DNA of 64,000 nt from UMGS1889 sp900556055 (GCA_902463265.1 CABQEV010000003.1:124001-188000), one strand, 5' to 3'; counted from the stretch's first letter, positions 41,009 to 49,792 are shown. Translations and numbers: made by a program. Notes: generated from the letters alone by a model not told the origin.

Positions 41009-42679
41009 ATGCTTTCTGATATTGAGATCGCCAAGCAGGCGAAAATGAAAAAGATCTCGGAGGTTGCCGCAAATCTCGGCATTTCCGAAGATGATATAGA
41101 ACCTTACGGGCATTACAAGGCGAAGCTTTCAAGCGGACTTTTCGGCAAACTCGCCGACCGTCCCGACGGAAAGCTGATCCTTGTTACAGCTATCAACCCG
41201 ACTCCTGCGGGTGAGGGAAAGACTACTATTTCAGTAGGACTTGAAGAAGCTATGTGCAGGATAGGCAAAAAGGCTGTCCTTGCTCTGCGTGAACCGTCCC
41301 TCGGACCTGTTTTCGGAATAAAGGGCGGCGCTGCGGGCGGAGGATATGCTCAGGTAGTCCCCATGGAGGATATAAACCTTCATTTTACGGGAGATATGCA
41401 CGCAATAACCGCTGCGAACAACCTCCTCTGCGCTATGATCGATAACCATATCCATCAGGGAAATGCGCTGCGCATCGACGAGAGAAGGATAATGTTCAAG
41501 CGCTGCATGGATATGAATGACCGTGCGCTCAGAAATGTTGTCGTGGGTCTTGGCGGAAAGATCAACGGATTTCCGAGAGAGGACGGATTCCAGATCACAG
41601 TTGCGTCTGAGATCATGGCTATCCTCTGCCTTGCGAATGACATTGCCGACCTGAAAAAGAGAATGGGCAATATCCTTGTCGGATACAATCTTGACGGTGA
41701 GCCTGTCTATGCCCGTGATCTCGGCGCAGACGGCGCAATGACCGCACTTATGAGAGATGCTCTGAAGCCTAATCTCGTTCAGACTCTTGAAAATAATCCC
41801 GCTATCATTCACGGCGGACCTTTCGCAAACATAGCTCACGGCTGCAACTCCGTTCAGGCAACAAAGTTTGCGCTGAAGCTCGGCGATTACGCTATCACTG
41901 AGGCTGGCTTCGGTTCTGACCTCGGAGCTGAGAAGTTCTTTGACATCAAGTGCCGCTTTGCGGGTCTGAAGCCCGACTGCGTTGTGCTGGTCGCAACTAT
42001 CCGTGCGCTGAAATATAACGGCGGAGTGCCTAAGGCTGAGCTTAACAGTGAAAATACCGAGGCTCTGAAAAAGGGCATCGTAAATCTGAAAACACACATT
42101 GAGAACATGAGAAAGTTCGGTGTTCCCGTTGTTGTTGCTATCAACCGCTTCCATACGGATACTGAGGCTGAGATCGCTGTTATCGAGAGCTTCTGCGCTG
42201 AAATGGGCGTTCCCGTATCGCTTGCCGAGATATTTGCAAAGGGCGGTGAAGGCGGCGAGGATCTTGCAGAAAAGGTCTGCATGACCATTAAAGAAAAGCC
42301 TGCCGATTTCAAGCCTATCTATGACGAAAAGCTCCCTATAAAGGAGAAGATCGGCATAATCGCGCGTGAGATATACCGTGCGGACGGAGTGAATTTCACA
42401 TCTCAGGCGGAAAAGGCTGTCGCTGAGATAGAGCGTCTTGGATATACCGAAACTCCTGTCTGCGTTGCAAAGACACAGTATTCTCTGTCGGACGATCCCA
42501 CAAAGCTCGGAAAGCCCGAGAATTTCACTATTACTGTACGTGATGTCAAGCTTTCTGCGGGAGCAGGTTTTGTTGTTGCGCTTACGGGCGATATAATGAC
42601 TATGCCCGGACTGCCCAAGGCACCTTCCGCACTGAAGATCGACTGTGACGAAAACGGCGAGATAACAGGTCTGTTCTGA
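41009..42679 (+). CDS. fhs: Formate-tetrahydrofolate ligase
   Basis: Makes 10-formyl-THF from formate, ATP and THF, feeding purines, fMet and, in acetogens, the methyl branch of CO2 fixation. 556 aa, normal. The ATP loop is 'TAINPTPAGEGKTTISVGL'. 'REPSLGPVFGIKGGAAGGGYAQVVPMEDINLHFTGDMHAI' (given here in two recognisable halves, with the second from MEDINLHF) is strictly conserved. Also 'VVVGLGGKINGFPRE', 'TEAGFGSDLGAEKF' and 'DIMTMPGLPKAP'. Start at 41009 with AAAGGAG 7 nt upstream. Formate can come from pyruvate formate-lyase, whose activase is at 30.4 kb. Confidence 0.98.
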   Translation: MLSDIEIAKQAKMKKISEVAANLGISEDDIEPYGHYKAKLSSGLFGKLADRPDGKLILVTAINPTPAGEGKTTISVGLEEAMCRIGKKAVLALREPSLGPVFGIKGGAAGGGYAQVVPMEDINLHFTGDMHAITAANNLLCAMIDNHIHQGNALRIDERRIMFKRCMDMNDRALRNVVVGLGGKINGFPREDGFQITVASEIMAILCLANDIADLKKRMGNILVGYNLDGEPVYARDLGADGAMTALMRDALKPNLVQTLENNPAIIHGGPFANIAHGCNSVQATKFALKLGDYAITEAGFGSDLGAEKFFDIKCRFAGLKPDCVVLVATIRALKYNGGVPKAELNSENTEALKKGIVNLKTHIENMRKFGVPVVVAINRFHTDTEAEIAVIESFCAEMGVPVSLAEIFAKGGEGGEDLAEKVCMTIKEKPADFKPIYDEKLPIKEKIGIIAREIYRADGVNFTSQAEKAVAEIERLGYTETPVCVAKTQYSLSDDPTKLGKPENFTITVRDVKLSAGAGFVVALTGDIMTMPGLPKAPSALKIDCDENGEITGLF

Positions 42680-42696
42680 TAATGTTACAAAAAAAT

Positions 42697-42730
42697 AATG
42701 CGCTGAGGTCTTTGATCCCGGCGCATTTTT
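42697..42730 (+). terminator. Intrinsic terminator after fhs
   Basis: Stem AATGCGCTG.G with C.CGGCGCATT (one mismatch, one G-U) followed by five T. Confidence 0.8.
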
Positions 42731-42734
42731 ATTA

Positions 42735-42769
42735 TAAAAAACCGCCGTACCGATGACCGATACGGCGGA
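42735..42769 (-). terminator. Intrinsic terminator after clpB
   Basis: Minus strand stem CCGCCGTATCG / CGGTACGGCGG (one G-U) followed by six U. Confidence 0.9.
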
Positions 42770-42774
42770 GAAAA

Positions 42775-45393
42775 TTATTCAGCGTTTTCGCTCTTTTTTA
42801 CGGTGACATTAAGCGCACCGTCTGCGAAATCTACGCAGAGAGTTGAGTACGGCTCAATGTCGTCGGCAATGATCTTTCTCGCAATAAGCGTTTCGACCTT
42901 GCTCTGGATAAATCTCTTGAGCGGTCTTGCGCCGAATACGGGATCGTAGCCTTCGTCGATGATGTAGTTCTTTGCAGCATCGGAAACAGTAACTGAAAGC
43001 TGTCTGTCTTCAAGACGCTTGCTGAGACCTTTGAGCATAAGATCCACGATCTGACCGATATCCGACTTCGACAGCGGCTTGTAAAGCACGATCTCGTCAA
43101 GACGGTTAAGGAACTCGGGACGGAATTTCTCTCTGAGAAGCTCGTTTACCTCGTCCTTTGCTTCCTGGGATATCGTGTTGTCTTCTGTGATGCCGTCGAG
43201 GATAGCGGACGAACCGAGGTTGGATGTCAGGATTATGATAGTATTTTTGAAATCTACCGTTCTGCCCTGCGAGTCGGTGATACGTCCGTCATCAAGCACC
43301 TGGAGAAGGATGTTGAATACATCGGGGTGAGCCTTTTCGACTTCATCGAACAGAACGACAGAGTAAGGTCTGCGGCGGACTGCTTCAGTCAGCTGACCGC
43401 CCTCCTCATATCCGACATATCCCGGAGGTGCTCCTATCAGACGGCTTACGGAGAATTTCTCCATGTATTCCGTCATATCAATACGGACGATGTTCTTCTC
43501 ATCATCAAAAAGTGCTTCGGCAAGAGCCTTTGCAAGCTCTGTTTTTCCGACACCGGTAGGGCCTAAGAACATGAACGAACCTATTGGTCTGTTCGGATCC
43601 TGGATTCCCGCTCTCGAACGGAGTATAGCCTCGCTGACCTTTTCGACAGCCTCGTCCTGACCTATAACACGCTTGTGGAGAATGCCTTCCATGTTCAGCA
43701 GCTTCTCACGCTCGCCTTCCATCAGCTTTGCAACAGGGATACCCGTCCAGCGGCTGATGATCCTTGTGATCTCCTCGTCGGTGACTTTATCACGGAGGAG
43801 TGTGTGCTTTTTCTCGGCGTGTTCCTCGTCCTCAGCTTCTTCAAGCTCTTTCTGGAGGGCAGGGAGCTTGCCGTATTTAAGCTCAGCTGCCTTGTTAAGG
43901 TCATAGCTGCGCTCAGCTTCTGCGATATCGGCATTCATCTTTTCTATTTCCTTACGGATATTCTGTACCTTGCCGATAGATGCCTTCTCGTTTTCCCAGC
44001 GAGCCTTCATCTCGGCGAATTCGGCACGCATTTCCGCAAGCTCTTTCTGTATTTCCTCGAGATGTTCCTTCGAGAGCTTGTCATCCTCTTTCTTGAGGGC
44101 TGTTTCCTCGATCTCGTGACGCATGATCTTACGTGAGATCTCATCAAGCTCAGTAGGCATTGAATTCATCTCTGTTTTGATAAGAGCGCATGCTTCATCA
44201 ACAAGGTCGATAGCCTTATCGGGTAGAAAACGGTCGGTGATGTAACGGTTTGAAAGGGTAGCGGCGGTGATGAGGGCAGAGTCCTGGATCTTGACACCGT
44301 GATAAACCTCGTAACGCTCCTTCAGACCTCTCAGTATGGATATAGTATCTTCAACGGTAGGCTCGGGGACCATTACAGGCTGGAAACGTCTTTCGAGTGC
44401 CTTATCCTTTTCGATGTACTGACGGTACTCGTTAAGGGTCGTTGCGCCGATACAATGCAGCTCGCCTCTTGCCAGCATAGGCTTCAGCAGATTGCCTGCG
44501 TCCATTGCGCCCTCGCCCTTGCCTGCGCCTACAATGGTGTGGATCTCATCAATAAAAAGGAGGATCTCGCCGTTTGCTTTTTTCAGCTCGTTAAGTACGG
44601 CTTTAAGACGTTCCTCAAATTCGCCCTTATACTTTGCGCCTGCAACGAGCGCACCCATATCAAGGGAGAATATTTTCTTGTCCTTCAGATTGTTGGGGAC
44701 ATCTCCGCGGACTATTCTCAGAGCAAGTCCCTCAGCGATAGCGGTTTTGCCGACACCGGGTTCACCGATAAGAACAGGGTTATTTTTCGTTTTTCTGGAC
44801 AGGATACGGATAACGTTTCTTATCTCGGTATCACGTCCGATAACAGGGTCAAGCTTGTTTGCCTTTGCAAGTCCGACAAGCTCCTGACCGTATTTCTTGA
44901 GGGCATCATATGTCTCCTCGGGGGAATCGGTGGTTACTCTCTGGCTTCCTCTTACCTCGGAAAGAGCTTTGAGGAAAGCGTCATTCGTGATCGAATAGGT
45001 CTTGAAAAGCTTTGATACTTCACTGTTCGGAGCTTCGAGCAGTCCCATAAACAGATGCTCAACGGAGATATATTCATCGGACATACGCTTAGCGCATTCT
45101 TCAGCTTTCTGGAGCGCACGGTCAACGTCCTGAGTAACATAAACGGTGCCCGGCTTTCTGCCGCTGCCCGTAACCTTCGGTATATTGTTTATCGACGATG
45201 AAACGCTGTTTGAGAAGCTTTCCGTATCAACACCCATTTTCGTGAGAAGCTGGGGGATAAGTCCGTTCTCCTGATTCATCATTGCGTATAGGATATGCTG
45301 CTGTTCGATGTTCATATTCTGATACTCAATGGCAACAGACTGAGCGTCCTGGATGATCTCTGTGGATTTTCTTGTTAAATTCTGCATATTCAT
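42775..45393 (-). CDS. clpB: ATP-dependent disaggregase ClpB
   Basis: A hexameric AAA+ chaperone that with DnaK rescues aggregated proteins. 872 aa. N-domain (about 1-145), NBD1 with Walker A GEPGVGKTAIAEGLALRIV, and the long coiled-coil M-domain (about 400-530, 'KEDDKLSKEHLEEIQKELAEM') that distinguishes ClpB from ClpA/C. NBD2 follows with GPTGVGKTELAKALAEALF and 'SVVLFDEVEKAHPDVFNILLQVLDDGR' split over normal motifs. No ClpP-binding IGF loop is evident. It is translationally coupled to the RHH-domain gene upstream (ATGA overlap), and AAGGA is 9 nt before the ATG. Confidence 0.97.
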   Translation of the reverse strand: MNMQNLTRKSTEIIQDAQSVAIEYQNMNIEQQHILYAMMNQENGLIPQLLTKMGVDTESFSNSVSSSINNIPKVTGSGRKPGTVYVTQDVDRALQKAEECAKRMSDEYISVEHLFMGLLEAPNSEVSKLFKTYSITNDAFLKALSEVRGSQRVTTDSPEETYDALKKYGQELVGLAKANKLDPVIGRDTEIRNVIRILSRKTKNNPVLIGEPGVGKTAIAEGLALRIVRGDVPNNLKDKKIFSLDMGALVAGAKYKGEFEERLKAVLNELKKANGEILLFIDEIHTIVGAGKGEGAMDAGNLLKPMLARGELHCIGATTLNEYRQYIEKDKALERRFQPVMVPEPTVEDTISILRGLKERYEVYHGVKIQDSALITAATLSNRYITDRFLPDKAIDLVDEACALIKTEMNSMPTELDEISRKIMRHEIEETALKKEDDKLSKEHLEEIQKELAEMRAEFAEMKARWENEKASIGKVQNIRKEIEKMNADIAEAERSYDLNKAAELKYGKLPALQKELEEAEDEEHAEKKHTLLRDKVTDEEITRIISRWTGIPVAKLMEGEREKLLNMEGILHKRVIGQDEAVEKVSEAILRSRAGIQDPNRPIGSFMFLGPTGVGKTELAKALAEALFDDEKNIVRIDMTEYMEKFSVSRLIGAPPGYVGYEEGGQLTEAVRRRPYSVVLFDEVEKAHPDVFNILLQVLDDGRITDSQGRTVDFKNTIIILTSNLGSSAILDGITEDNTISQEAKDEVNELLREKFRPEFLNRLDEIVLYKPLSKSDIGQIVDLMLKGLSKRLEDRQLSVTVSDAAKNYIIDEGYDPVFGARPLKRFIQSKVETLIARKIIADDIEPYSTLCVDFADGALNVTVKKSENAE

Positions 45394-46034
45394 ATACTTT
45401 CATCCTTCCTGTAATCAAGTTTCAGCAGTATTTCGCTGCATCGTTCCTCGGGAAGTCCGAAGAACTCTTTGATCGAATTGTCAAAATGTCTCACATAATC
45501 TGCTATGAGTGACGCTGTTTCACTCGTGGACATATTCTGATAATCGCCGTATATCCTGAAAAAAACAGTGTACTTTGCGTCGCTTACGGAATATTTCTCG
45601 GCATGGAGATCATCGGTGTCACCATTTTTCAGAAGTGTTGACCATACGTGATAAAATCCGCCGACCTTGTCTTTCAGAAGCTTGTTCTGAGTTCTCAGAG
45701 CCGCCTCCATACGTCCCGAAACGCTTTCTCCGTCAGGCGTCAGCGTGACGGTGTAGCGAAGCGTCGGGTTATATTTGTAATTCAGCGCACTTCTTAAAGT
45801 AAGGACGGAGGGCGATGTTCCGTGGCACACCTGAATGTCTCCGCTTTCGGAAAGCGTCCTGCCGACGATCCCGAAAACCTCATCCGCATGGGAATCGGGG
45901 GTTTTTATGGACAGATAATCGGCAAGGATCCTGTTGATAAGTGCCGAACGCGATGTGTTAAGGCTGTAAGCAGCCTTGTCGATCCCTTTTACAACCTCGT
46001 CCATAAGAATGAGACTGTAAAGACTTTTGCTCAT
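45390..46034 (-). CDS. Ribbon-helix-helix domain protein, candidate regulator of the clpB operon
   Basis: A 214-aa protein. Residues about 4-43 ('SLYSLILMDEVVKGIDKAAYSLNTSRSALINRILADYLS') have the beta-strand plus two helices of CopG/Arc-type RHH DNA-binding domains. The remaining 170 residues form an unrecognised mixed domain with Arg/Tyr-rich strands. It overlaps clpB by 4 nt (ATGA), so the two are cotranscribed. No CtsR/McsA/McsB or CIRCE-type control is present; instead a 9+11+9 inverted repeat covers the promoter. Start at 46034: GGGAGG is 12 nt away, a long spacing. Function as autoregulator is inference. Confidence 0.72.
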   Translation of the reverse strand: MSKSLYSLILMDEVVKGIDKAAYSLNTSRSALINRILADYLSIKTPDSHADEVFGIVGRTLSESGDIQVCHGTSPSVLTLRSALNYKYNPTLRYTVTLTPDGESVSGRMEAALRTQNKLLKDKVGGFYHVWSTLLKNGDTDDLHAEKYSVSDAKYTVFFRIYGDYQNMSTSETASLIADYVRHFDNSIKEFFGLPEERCSEILLKLDYRKDESI

Positions 46035-46057
46035 TTTTGATCCATACCTCCCTTACG

Positions 46058-46093
46058 ATTATATAGTATAGCACACTCTATATAATTTGTCAA
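46058..46093 (-). promoter_or_regulatory. Promoter of the RHH-clpB operon with a 9+11+9 inverted repeat
   Basis: Minus strand TTGACA (46088-46093), 17 nt, TATACT (46065-46070). ATTATATAG (46058-46066) and CTATATAAT (46078-46086) are a perfect dyad covering the spacer and -10. It is placed to block RNA polymerase if a regulator binds. Confidence 0.75.
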
Positions 46094-46142
46094 GGGGTTT
46101 ATATAAATTTCTTTGCAAAATATATTTAAGGAGAATAAAATT

Positions 46143-46601
46143 ATGTCAGAACGCATTAAAAAGGTATCGGGATCCGTTACCGAACAGACCTATATTATTA
46201 TGCCTAAGGACGCAAACGGCTGTGGAAGGCTTTTCGGCGGCAGGCTGATGGAATGGATGGATCTTGCTGCGGCGATAACCGGCAGACGCCATTCGGGGCA
46301 TGAAGTAACTACGGCATCGGTCAATGGTCTGATATTCCGCGCACCCGCACACGTCGGGGATACTATTGTAATAAGAGCGAGGATAACCTACACGGGAAGA
46401 TCGTCCATGGAGATCCGCACGGACGCATATGCCGAGGAGCTGAGCGGGGAGAGGACGCTGATAAATTCAGCATATTTCACAGTCATAGCACTTGATGAGA
46501 ATGAAAGACCCTGCCGTGTTCCGAGGATAATCCCCGAGACAGAGGAAGAAAGAGCGGAGTATAATTCGGCGGAAGAGAGAAAAAGAAACAGAATAAAATA
46601 A
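46143..46601 (+). CDS. Acyl-CoA thioesterase, hotdog fold (YciA/BFIT type)
   Basis: A 152-aa single-hotdog thioesterase: 'MPKDANGCGRLFGGRLMEWMDLAAAITGRRHSG' bears the catalytic Asp/Glu helix and the Gly-rich strand, and 'DTIVIRARITYTGRSSMEIRTDAYAEEL' is the second strand set. Hydrolyses acyl-CoA; chain preference unknown. The tail is highly charged (ERKRNRIK). Monocistronic and divergent from the RHH-clpB operon. AAGGAG 9 nt before the ATG. Confidence 0.85.
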   Translation: MSERIKKVSGSVTEQTYIIMPKDANGCGRLFGGRLMEWMDLAAAITGRRHSGHEVTTASVNGLIFRAPAHVGDTIVIRARITYTGRSSMEIRTDAYAEELSGERTLINSAYFTVIALDENERPCRVPRIIPETEEERAEYNSAEERKRNRIK

Positions 46602-46628
46602 ATAACGATGAATTTTGCAGTAAAAATA

Positions 46629-46657
46629 TTGTCGGACAGCATATTATTTTGTATAAA
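46629..46657 (+). promoter_or_regulatory. Possible promoter of ogt
   Basis: TTGTCG, 17 nt, TATAAA. The -35 is imperfect and the region is very AT-rich. Confidence 0.35.
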
Positions 46658-46674
46658 AAATATAAATTCAATAA

Positions 46675-46706
46675 TTAACATATAAAATTCAATATTTATA
46701 TGTTAA
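46675..46706. promoter_or_regulatory. Perfect 12-bp inverted repeat in the ogt leader
   Basis: TTAACATATAAA, 8-nt centre, TTTATATGTTAA, located 70-100 nt before the ogt start. It could be an operator or a short AT-rich hairpin; no U-run follows. Confidence 0.45.
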
Positions 46707-46778
46707 AATAATAAAAGTATGTGCGCTGCTGGGTGTGTTGAGCAGTGTATCCGAAAAAACTCCGAAGGGATTGATTTT

Positions 46779-47246
46779 GTGGAAATGAAGATAACATCCC
46801 CTTTTAAAACGCCTATCGGCTGGATAAGCATTACCGAAGAGGACGATAAAATTTCTGAAATAAGCATAGGCGAGCCTGTTGTCTGCTTTTTTATAGCGGA
46901 AACAAAGCTGATATCCGACGCTAAGAAGCAGCTTAACGAGTATTTTGCGGGAAAAAGAAAGACTTTTGATCTGCCTGTCGCTCTCTCGGGTACGGATTTT
47001 CAGATGTCCGTCTGGGAAAAGCTCTCCGAGATACCCTACGGCGAGACAAGGACCTACAAGCAGGTCGCTGAGATGACGGGAAGCCCCGCATCTTACAGAG
47101 CAGTTGGAAGTGCTGCGGGAAAAAATCCCGTGCCGATAATCGTTCCGTGCCACAGAGTCATCGCTTCGGGCGGCTCCATGTCCGGCTATGCGCTTGGTGC
47201 CGATGCGAAGAAATTCCTTATCGAGCTTGAAGCATCGCACAGATAA
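46779..47246 (+). CDS. ogt: Methylated-DNA--protein-cysteine methyltransferase (Ogt/MGMT)
   Basis: A suicide repair enzyme removing O6-alkyl groups from guanine. 155 aa. The acceptor motif PCHRVIASGG is intact, preceded by the HTH-like 'IPYGETRTYKQVAEMTGSP.ASYRAVGSAAGKNP' with the conserved Arg finger, and followed by 'SGYALGADAKKFLIELE' for 'SGYAxGxxxKxxLLxxE'. The ATG frame opens at 46719, but AAGGGA lies 8 nt before the GTG at 46779, which gives the family-typical N-terminus. The ATG at 46785 is the second choice. Confidence 0.93.
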   Translation: MEMKITSPFKTPIGWISITEEDDKISEISIGEPVVCFFIAETKLISDAKKQLNEYFAGKRKTFDLPVALSGTDFQMSVWEKLSEIPYGETRTYKQVAEMTGSPASYRAVGSAAGKNPVPIIVPCHRVIASGGSMSGYALGADAKKFLIELEASHR

Positions 47247-47381
47247 AACTGCATTTATATTTTCATTATTATAACTTTTTTGCAAGGCAAAATTAACATT
47301 GATTCGTGTTATTATCCGATGTTCGTGTAAAATTGCTAATAAAATTATGGAAAATTGCCGTTAAATCGGTTTAAATGTTCA

Positions 47382-47410
47382 TTGACTTTTAGTCCGGCAA
47401 AGTATATTAT
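47382..47410 (+). promoter_or_regulatory. Promoter of the liv operon
   Basis: TTGACT (47382-47387), 17 nt, TATTAT (47405-47410). Confidence 0.65.
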
Positions 47411-47479
47411 ATTAATATGAAAGCAAGTTTTAGGCTGCTTTCTGTCATTTTTCATAATATTCTAAGGGGGATATTAACA

Positions 47480-48715
47480 ATGAAGAAAATATCTGAGAAG
47501 ATCTTAGCCCTCGGTCTGTCGGCTATGATGACTGTTCCTTTCATGACTTCCTGTTCAAAGTCGGGCGACAGTGCTGACAGCAGCTCTGACGGCAGCTCGT
47601 CCGCAGCAGCAGGCACAACCATCAAGATCGGCGGTATCGGACCTGTAACAGGCGGTGCTGCGGTTTACGGTCAGGCTGTAAAGAACGCAGCTGAGATGGC
47701 TGTAAAGGAGATCAATGAGGCAGGCGGAATCAACGGCGTTCAGATCGAATTCAAGTTTGAAGACGATGTTCACGATGCCGAGAAGTCCGTAAACGCTTAC
47801 AACACTCTTAAGGACTGGGGCATGCAGATGCTGATGGGTACTGTAACCTCCACACCTTGCCAGGCTGTTGTTGAGGAAACACATAAGGACAATATGTTCC
47901 AGCTGACTCCTTCCGGCTCCGCTGTTGAGAGCATCAAGTATGACAATGCATTCAGAGTTTGCTTCTCTGATCCTAACCAGGGCCTCGGATCCGCTAAGTA
48001 CATAGGCGAGAACAACCTTGCTTCCAAGGTCGCTGTGATCTACAACAGCTCTGATGTATATTCTTCCGGTATCTACGAGAAGTTTGCTGCTGAGGCTGCT
48101 AACCAGCCCTTCGAGATCGTTTCTGCTGAGGCGTTCACAGACGATTCCAAGACAGACTTTACTGTACAGCTCCAGAAGGCTAAGGATGCAGGCGCTGACC
48201 TCGTATTCCTTCCTATCTACTATCAGGAGGCTTCTCTGATCCTTCAGCAGGCTGCTTCCATGGAGTTCGCTCCCAAGTTCTTCGGCTGCGACGGACTTGA
48301 CGGTATTCTTGCTGTTGAAAACTTCGACCTTAAGCTCACAGAAGGCGTAATGCTTCTTACTCCTTTCGCTGCTGATGCTCAGGACGATATGACAAAGACT
48401 TTCGTTTCTAACTATGAGGCTGCTTACGGTGATGTTCCTAACCAGTTTGCTGCTGATGCATATGATGCTATCTACATCATGAAGGCTGCAGGAGAGAAGG
48501 CAGGCATCACAGCTGATATGTCCGTTTCCGATATGTGCGATGCTATGAAGAAGGCTATGACCGAGATCACATATGACGGTCTGACCGGTACAGCCATGAC
48601 ATGGGATGCAGACGGCGAGCCTACAAAGGATCCTAAGGCTGTTGTTATCGCTATCGAAGAAGTAACAAACGATGATGGCACAACATCTCTGAGCGGTTCC
48701 TACAAGGCAATGTAA
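47480..48715 (+). CDS. livJ: Branched-chain amino acid ABC transporter substrate-binding lipoprotein
   Basis: A 411-aa extracellular binding protein: signal peptide 'KISEKILALGLSAMMTVPF', lipobox MTSC, a Ser/Asp-rich spacer, then a periplasmic-binding type I (Leu/Ile/Val) domain ('IKIGGIGPVTGGAAVYGQAVKNAAEMAVKEINEAGGINGVQIEF' begins with the standard GPxTG). It should deliver Leu/Ile/Val or similar amino acids to LivHM. First gene of livJHMGF; AGGGGG site 9 nt upstream of the ATG. Confidence 0.93.
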   Translation: MKKISEKILALGLSAMMTVPFMTSCSKSGDSADSSSDGSSSAAAGTTIKIGGIGPVTGGAAVYGQAVKNAAEMAVKEINEAGGINGVQIEFKFEDDVHDAEKSVNAYNTLKDWGMQMLMGTVTSTPCQAVVEETHKDNMFQLTPSGSAVESIKYDNAFRVCFSDPNQGLGSAKYIGENNLASKVAVIYNSSDVYSSGIYEKFAAEAANQPFEIVSAEAFTDDSKTDFTVQLQKAKDAGADLVFLPIYYQEASLILQQAASMEFAPKFFGCDGLDGILAVENFDLKLTEGVMLLTPFAADAQDDMTKTFVSNYEAAYGDVPNQFAADAYDAIYIMKAAGEKAGITADMSVSDMCDAMKKAMTEITYDGLTGTAMTWDADGEPTKDPKAVVIAIEEVTNDDGTTSLSGSYKAM

Positions 48716-48741
48716 TCATTGGAAATTTAACTGCGGAATTA

Positions 48742-48854
48742 CCGTCGGCGCTGACAAAATCAGTGTCGGCGGTATACGTGGTTATATAGTTTCCTGTGAA
48801 AACTGAAAAATGAAAAGCCGCATGAGGGACTACTTTCCATTTTTCAGTTTTCAC
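48742..48854 (+). other. Two consecutive stem-loops between livJ and livH
   Basis: First, CCGTCGGCGCTGA with TCAGTGTCGGCGG (48742-48772, 13 bp with three G-U). Second, GTGAAAACTGAAAAATG with CATTTTTCAGTTTTCAC (48796-48854, perfect 17 bp). Neither has a U-run. They probably stabilise the livJ message or limit read-through, so the binding protein exceeds the membrane subunits. Confidence 0.7.
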
Positions 48855-48894
48855 TTTATAGATGTCAAAATTTAAATGAACGGGGAAATGAATT

Positions 48895-49779
48895 ATGAGC
48901 TTCCTGAACTATCTGATCAACGGTCTGAGTCTGGGCAGTGTTTACGCTATCATAGCTCTCGGATACACAATGGTTTACGGTATTGCGAAAATGCTGAACT
49001 TTGCCCACGGCGATGTTATCATGGTCGGCGCATTTGTGGTATTTCTGTGCATGAAGGACGCAGGCATCAATGCTCTGGTGAGTGTTCTCATATCAATGGC
49101 GGTATGTACTGTTCTCGGCGTAGTGATAGAGAAGGTTGCTTATCGTCCGCTGCGAAATGCAAACTCGTCGCTTGCTGTACTTATCACGGCGATTGGTGTC
49201 AGCTATCTGCTCCAGAACCTTGCACTTCTTATTTTTGGTGCGGATACAAAATCCTTCACATCTGTTGTTTCACTGAAGCCGCTGAAGCTTTTTGACGGTC
49301 AGGTCTCAATTTCCGGTGAGGCTATCGTTACCATCGCTGCATGTATCGTTATCATGGTTGGACTTACGCTCTTTGTAAACAAGACCAAAGCCGGACAGGC
49401 TATGCAGGCTGTTTCCGAGGATAAGGGTGCAGCTCAGCTCATGGGCGTAAATGTAAACGCAACTATCTCTCTGACATTTGCTATCGGCTCGGCACTTGCT
49501 GCTGTTGCGGGTGCGCTGATGTGTTCCGCATACCCTAACCTTACTCCTTATTCGGGAACAATGCCCGGTATCAAGGCATTTGTTGCTGCTGTTTTCGGCG
49601 GAATAGGATCTATCCCCGGCGCAATGATCGGCGGACTTCTTATCGGCATTATCGAGATCATCGGCAAGGCTTACATATCATCTCAGATGGCTGACGCTAT
49701 CGTATTTGCGATCCTCGTAATCGTTCTTCTCGTAAAGCCTACGGGTATCCTCGGCAAGAACATTCAGGAAAAGGTTTAA
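48895..49779 (+). CDS. livH: Branched-chain amino acid ABC transporter permease LivH
   Basis: A 294-aa inner-membrane subunit with about eight TMs. Signatures 'SLGSVYAIIALGYTMVYGIAKMLNFAHGD' (N-terminal G-Y-T-M-V-Y-G, N-F-A-H-G-D) and 'FAIGSALAAVAGALMCSAYPNLTPYSGTMPGIKAFVAAVFGGIGSIPGAMIGGLLIG' (EAA-like loop region) are standard. Start ATG after GGGG; GGGGGG of livM follows 13 nt later. Confidence 0.95.
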   Translation: MSFLNYLINGLSLGSVYAIIALGYTMVYGIAKMLNFAHGDVIMVGAFVVFLCMKDAGINALVSVLISMAVCTVLGVVIEKVAYRPLRNANSSLAVLITAIGVSYLLQNLALLIFGADTKSFTSVVSLKPLKLFDGQVSISGEAIVTIAACIVIMVGLTLFVNKTKAGQAMQAVSEDKGAAQLMGVNVNATISLTFAIGSALAAVAGALMCSAYPNLTPYSGTMPGIKAFVAAVFGGIGSIPGAMIGGLLIGIIEIIGKAYISSQMADAIVFAILVIVLLVKPTGILGKNIQEKV

Positions 49780-49792
49780 GGGGGGCGTTATA

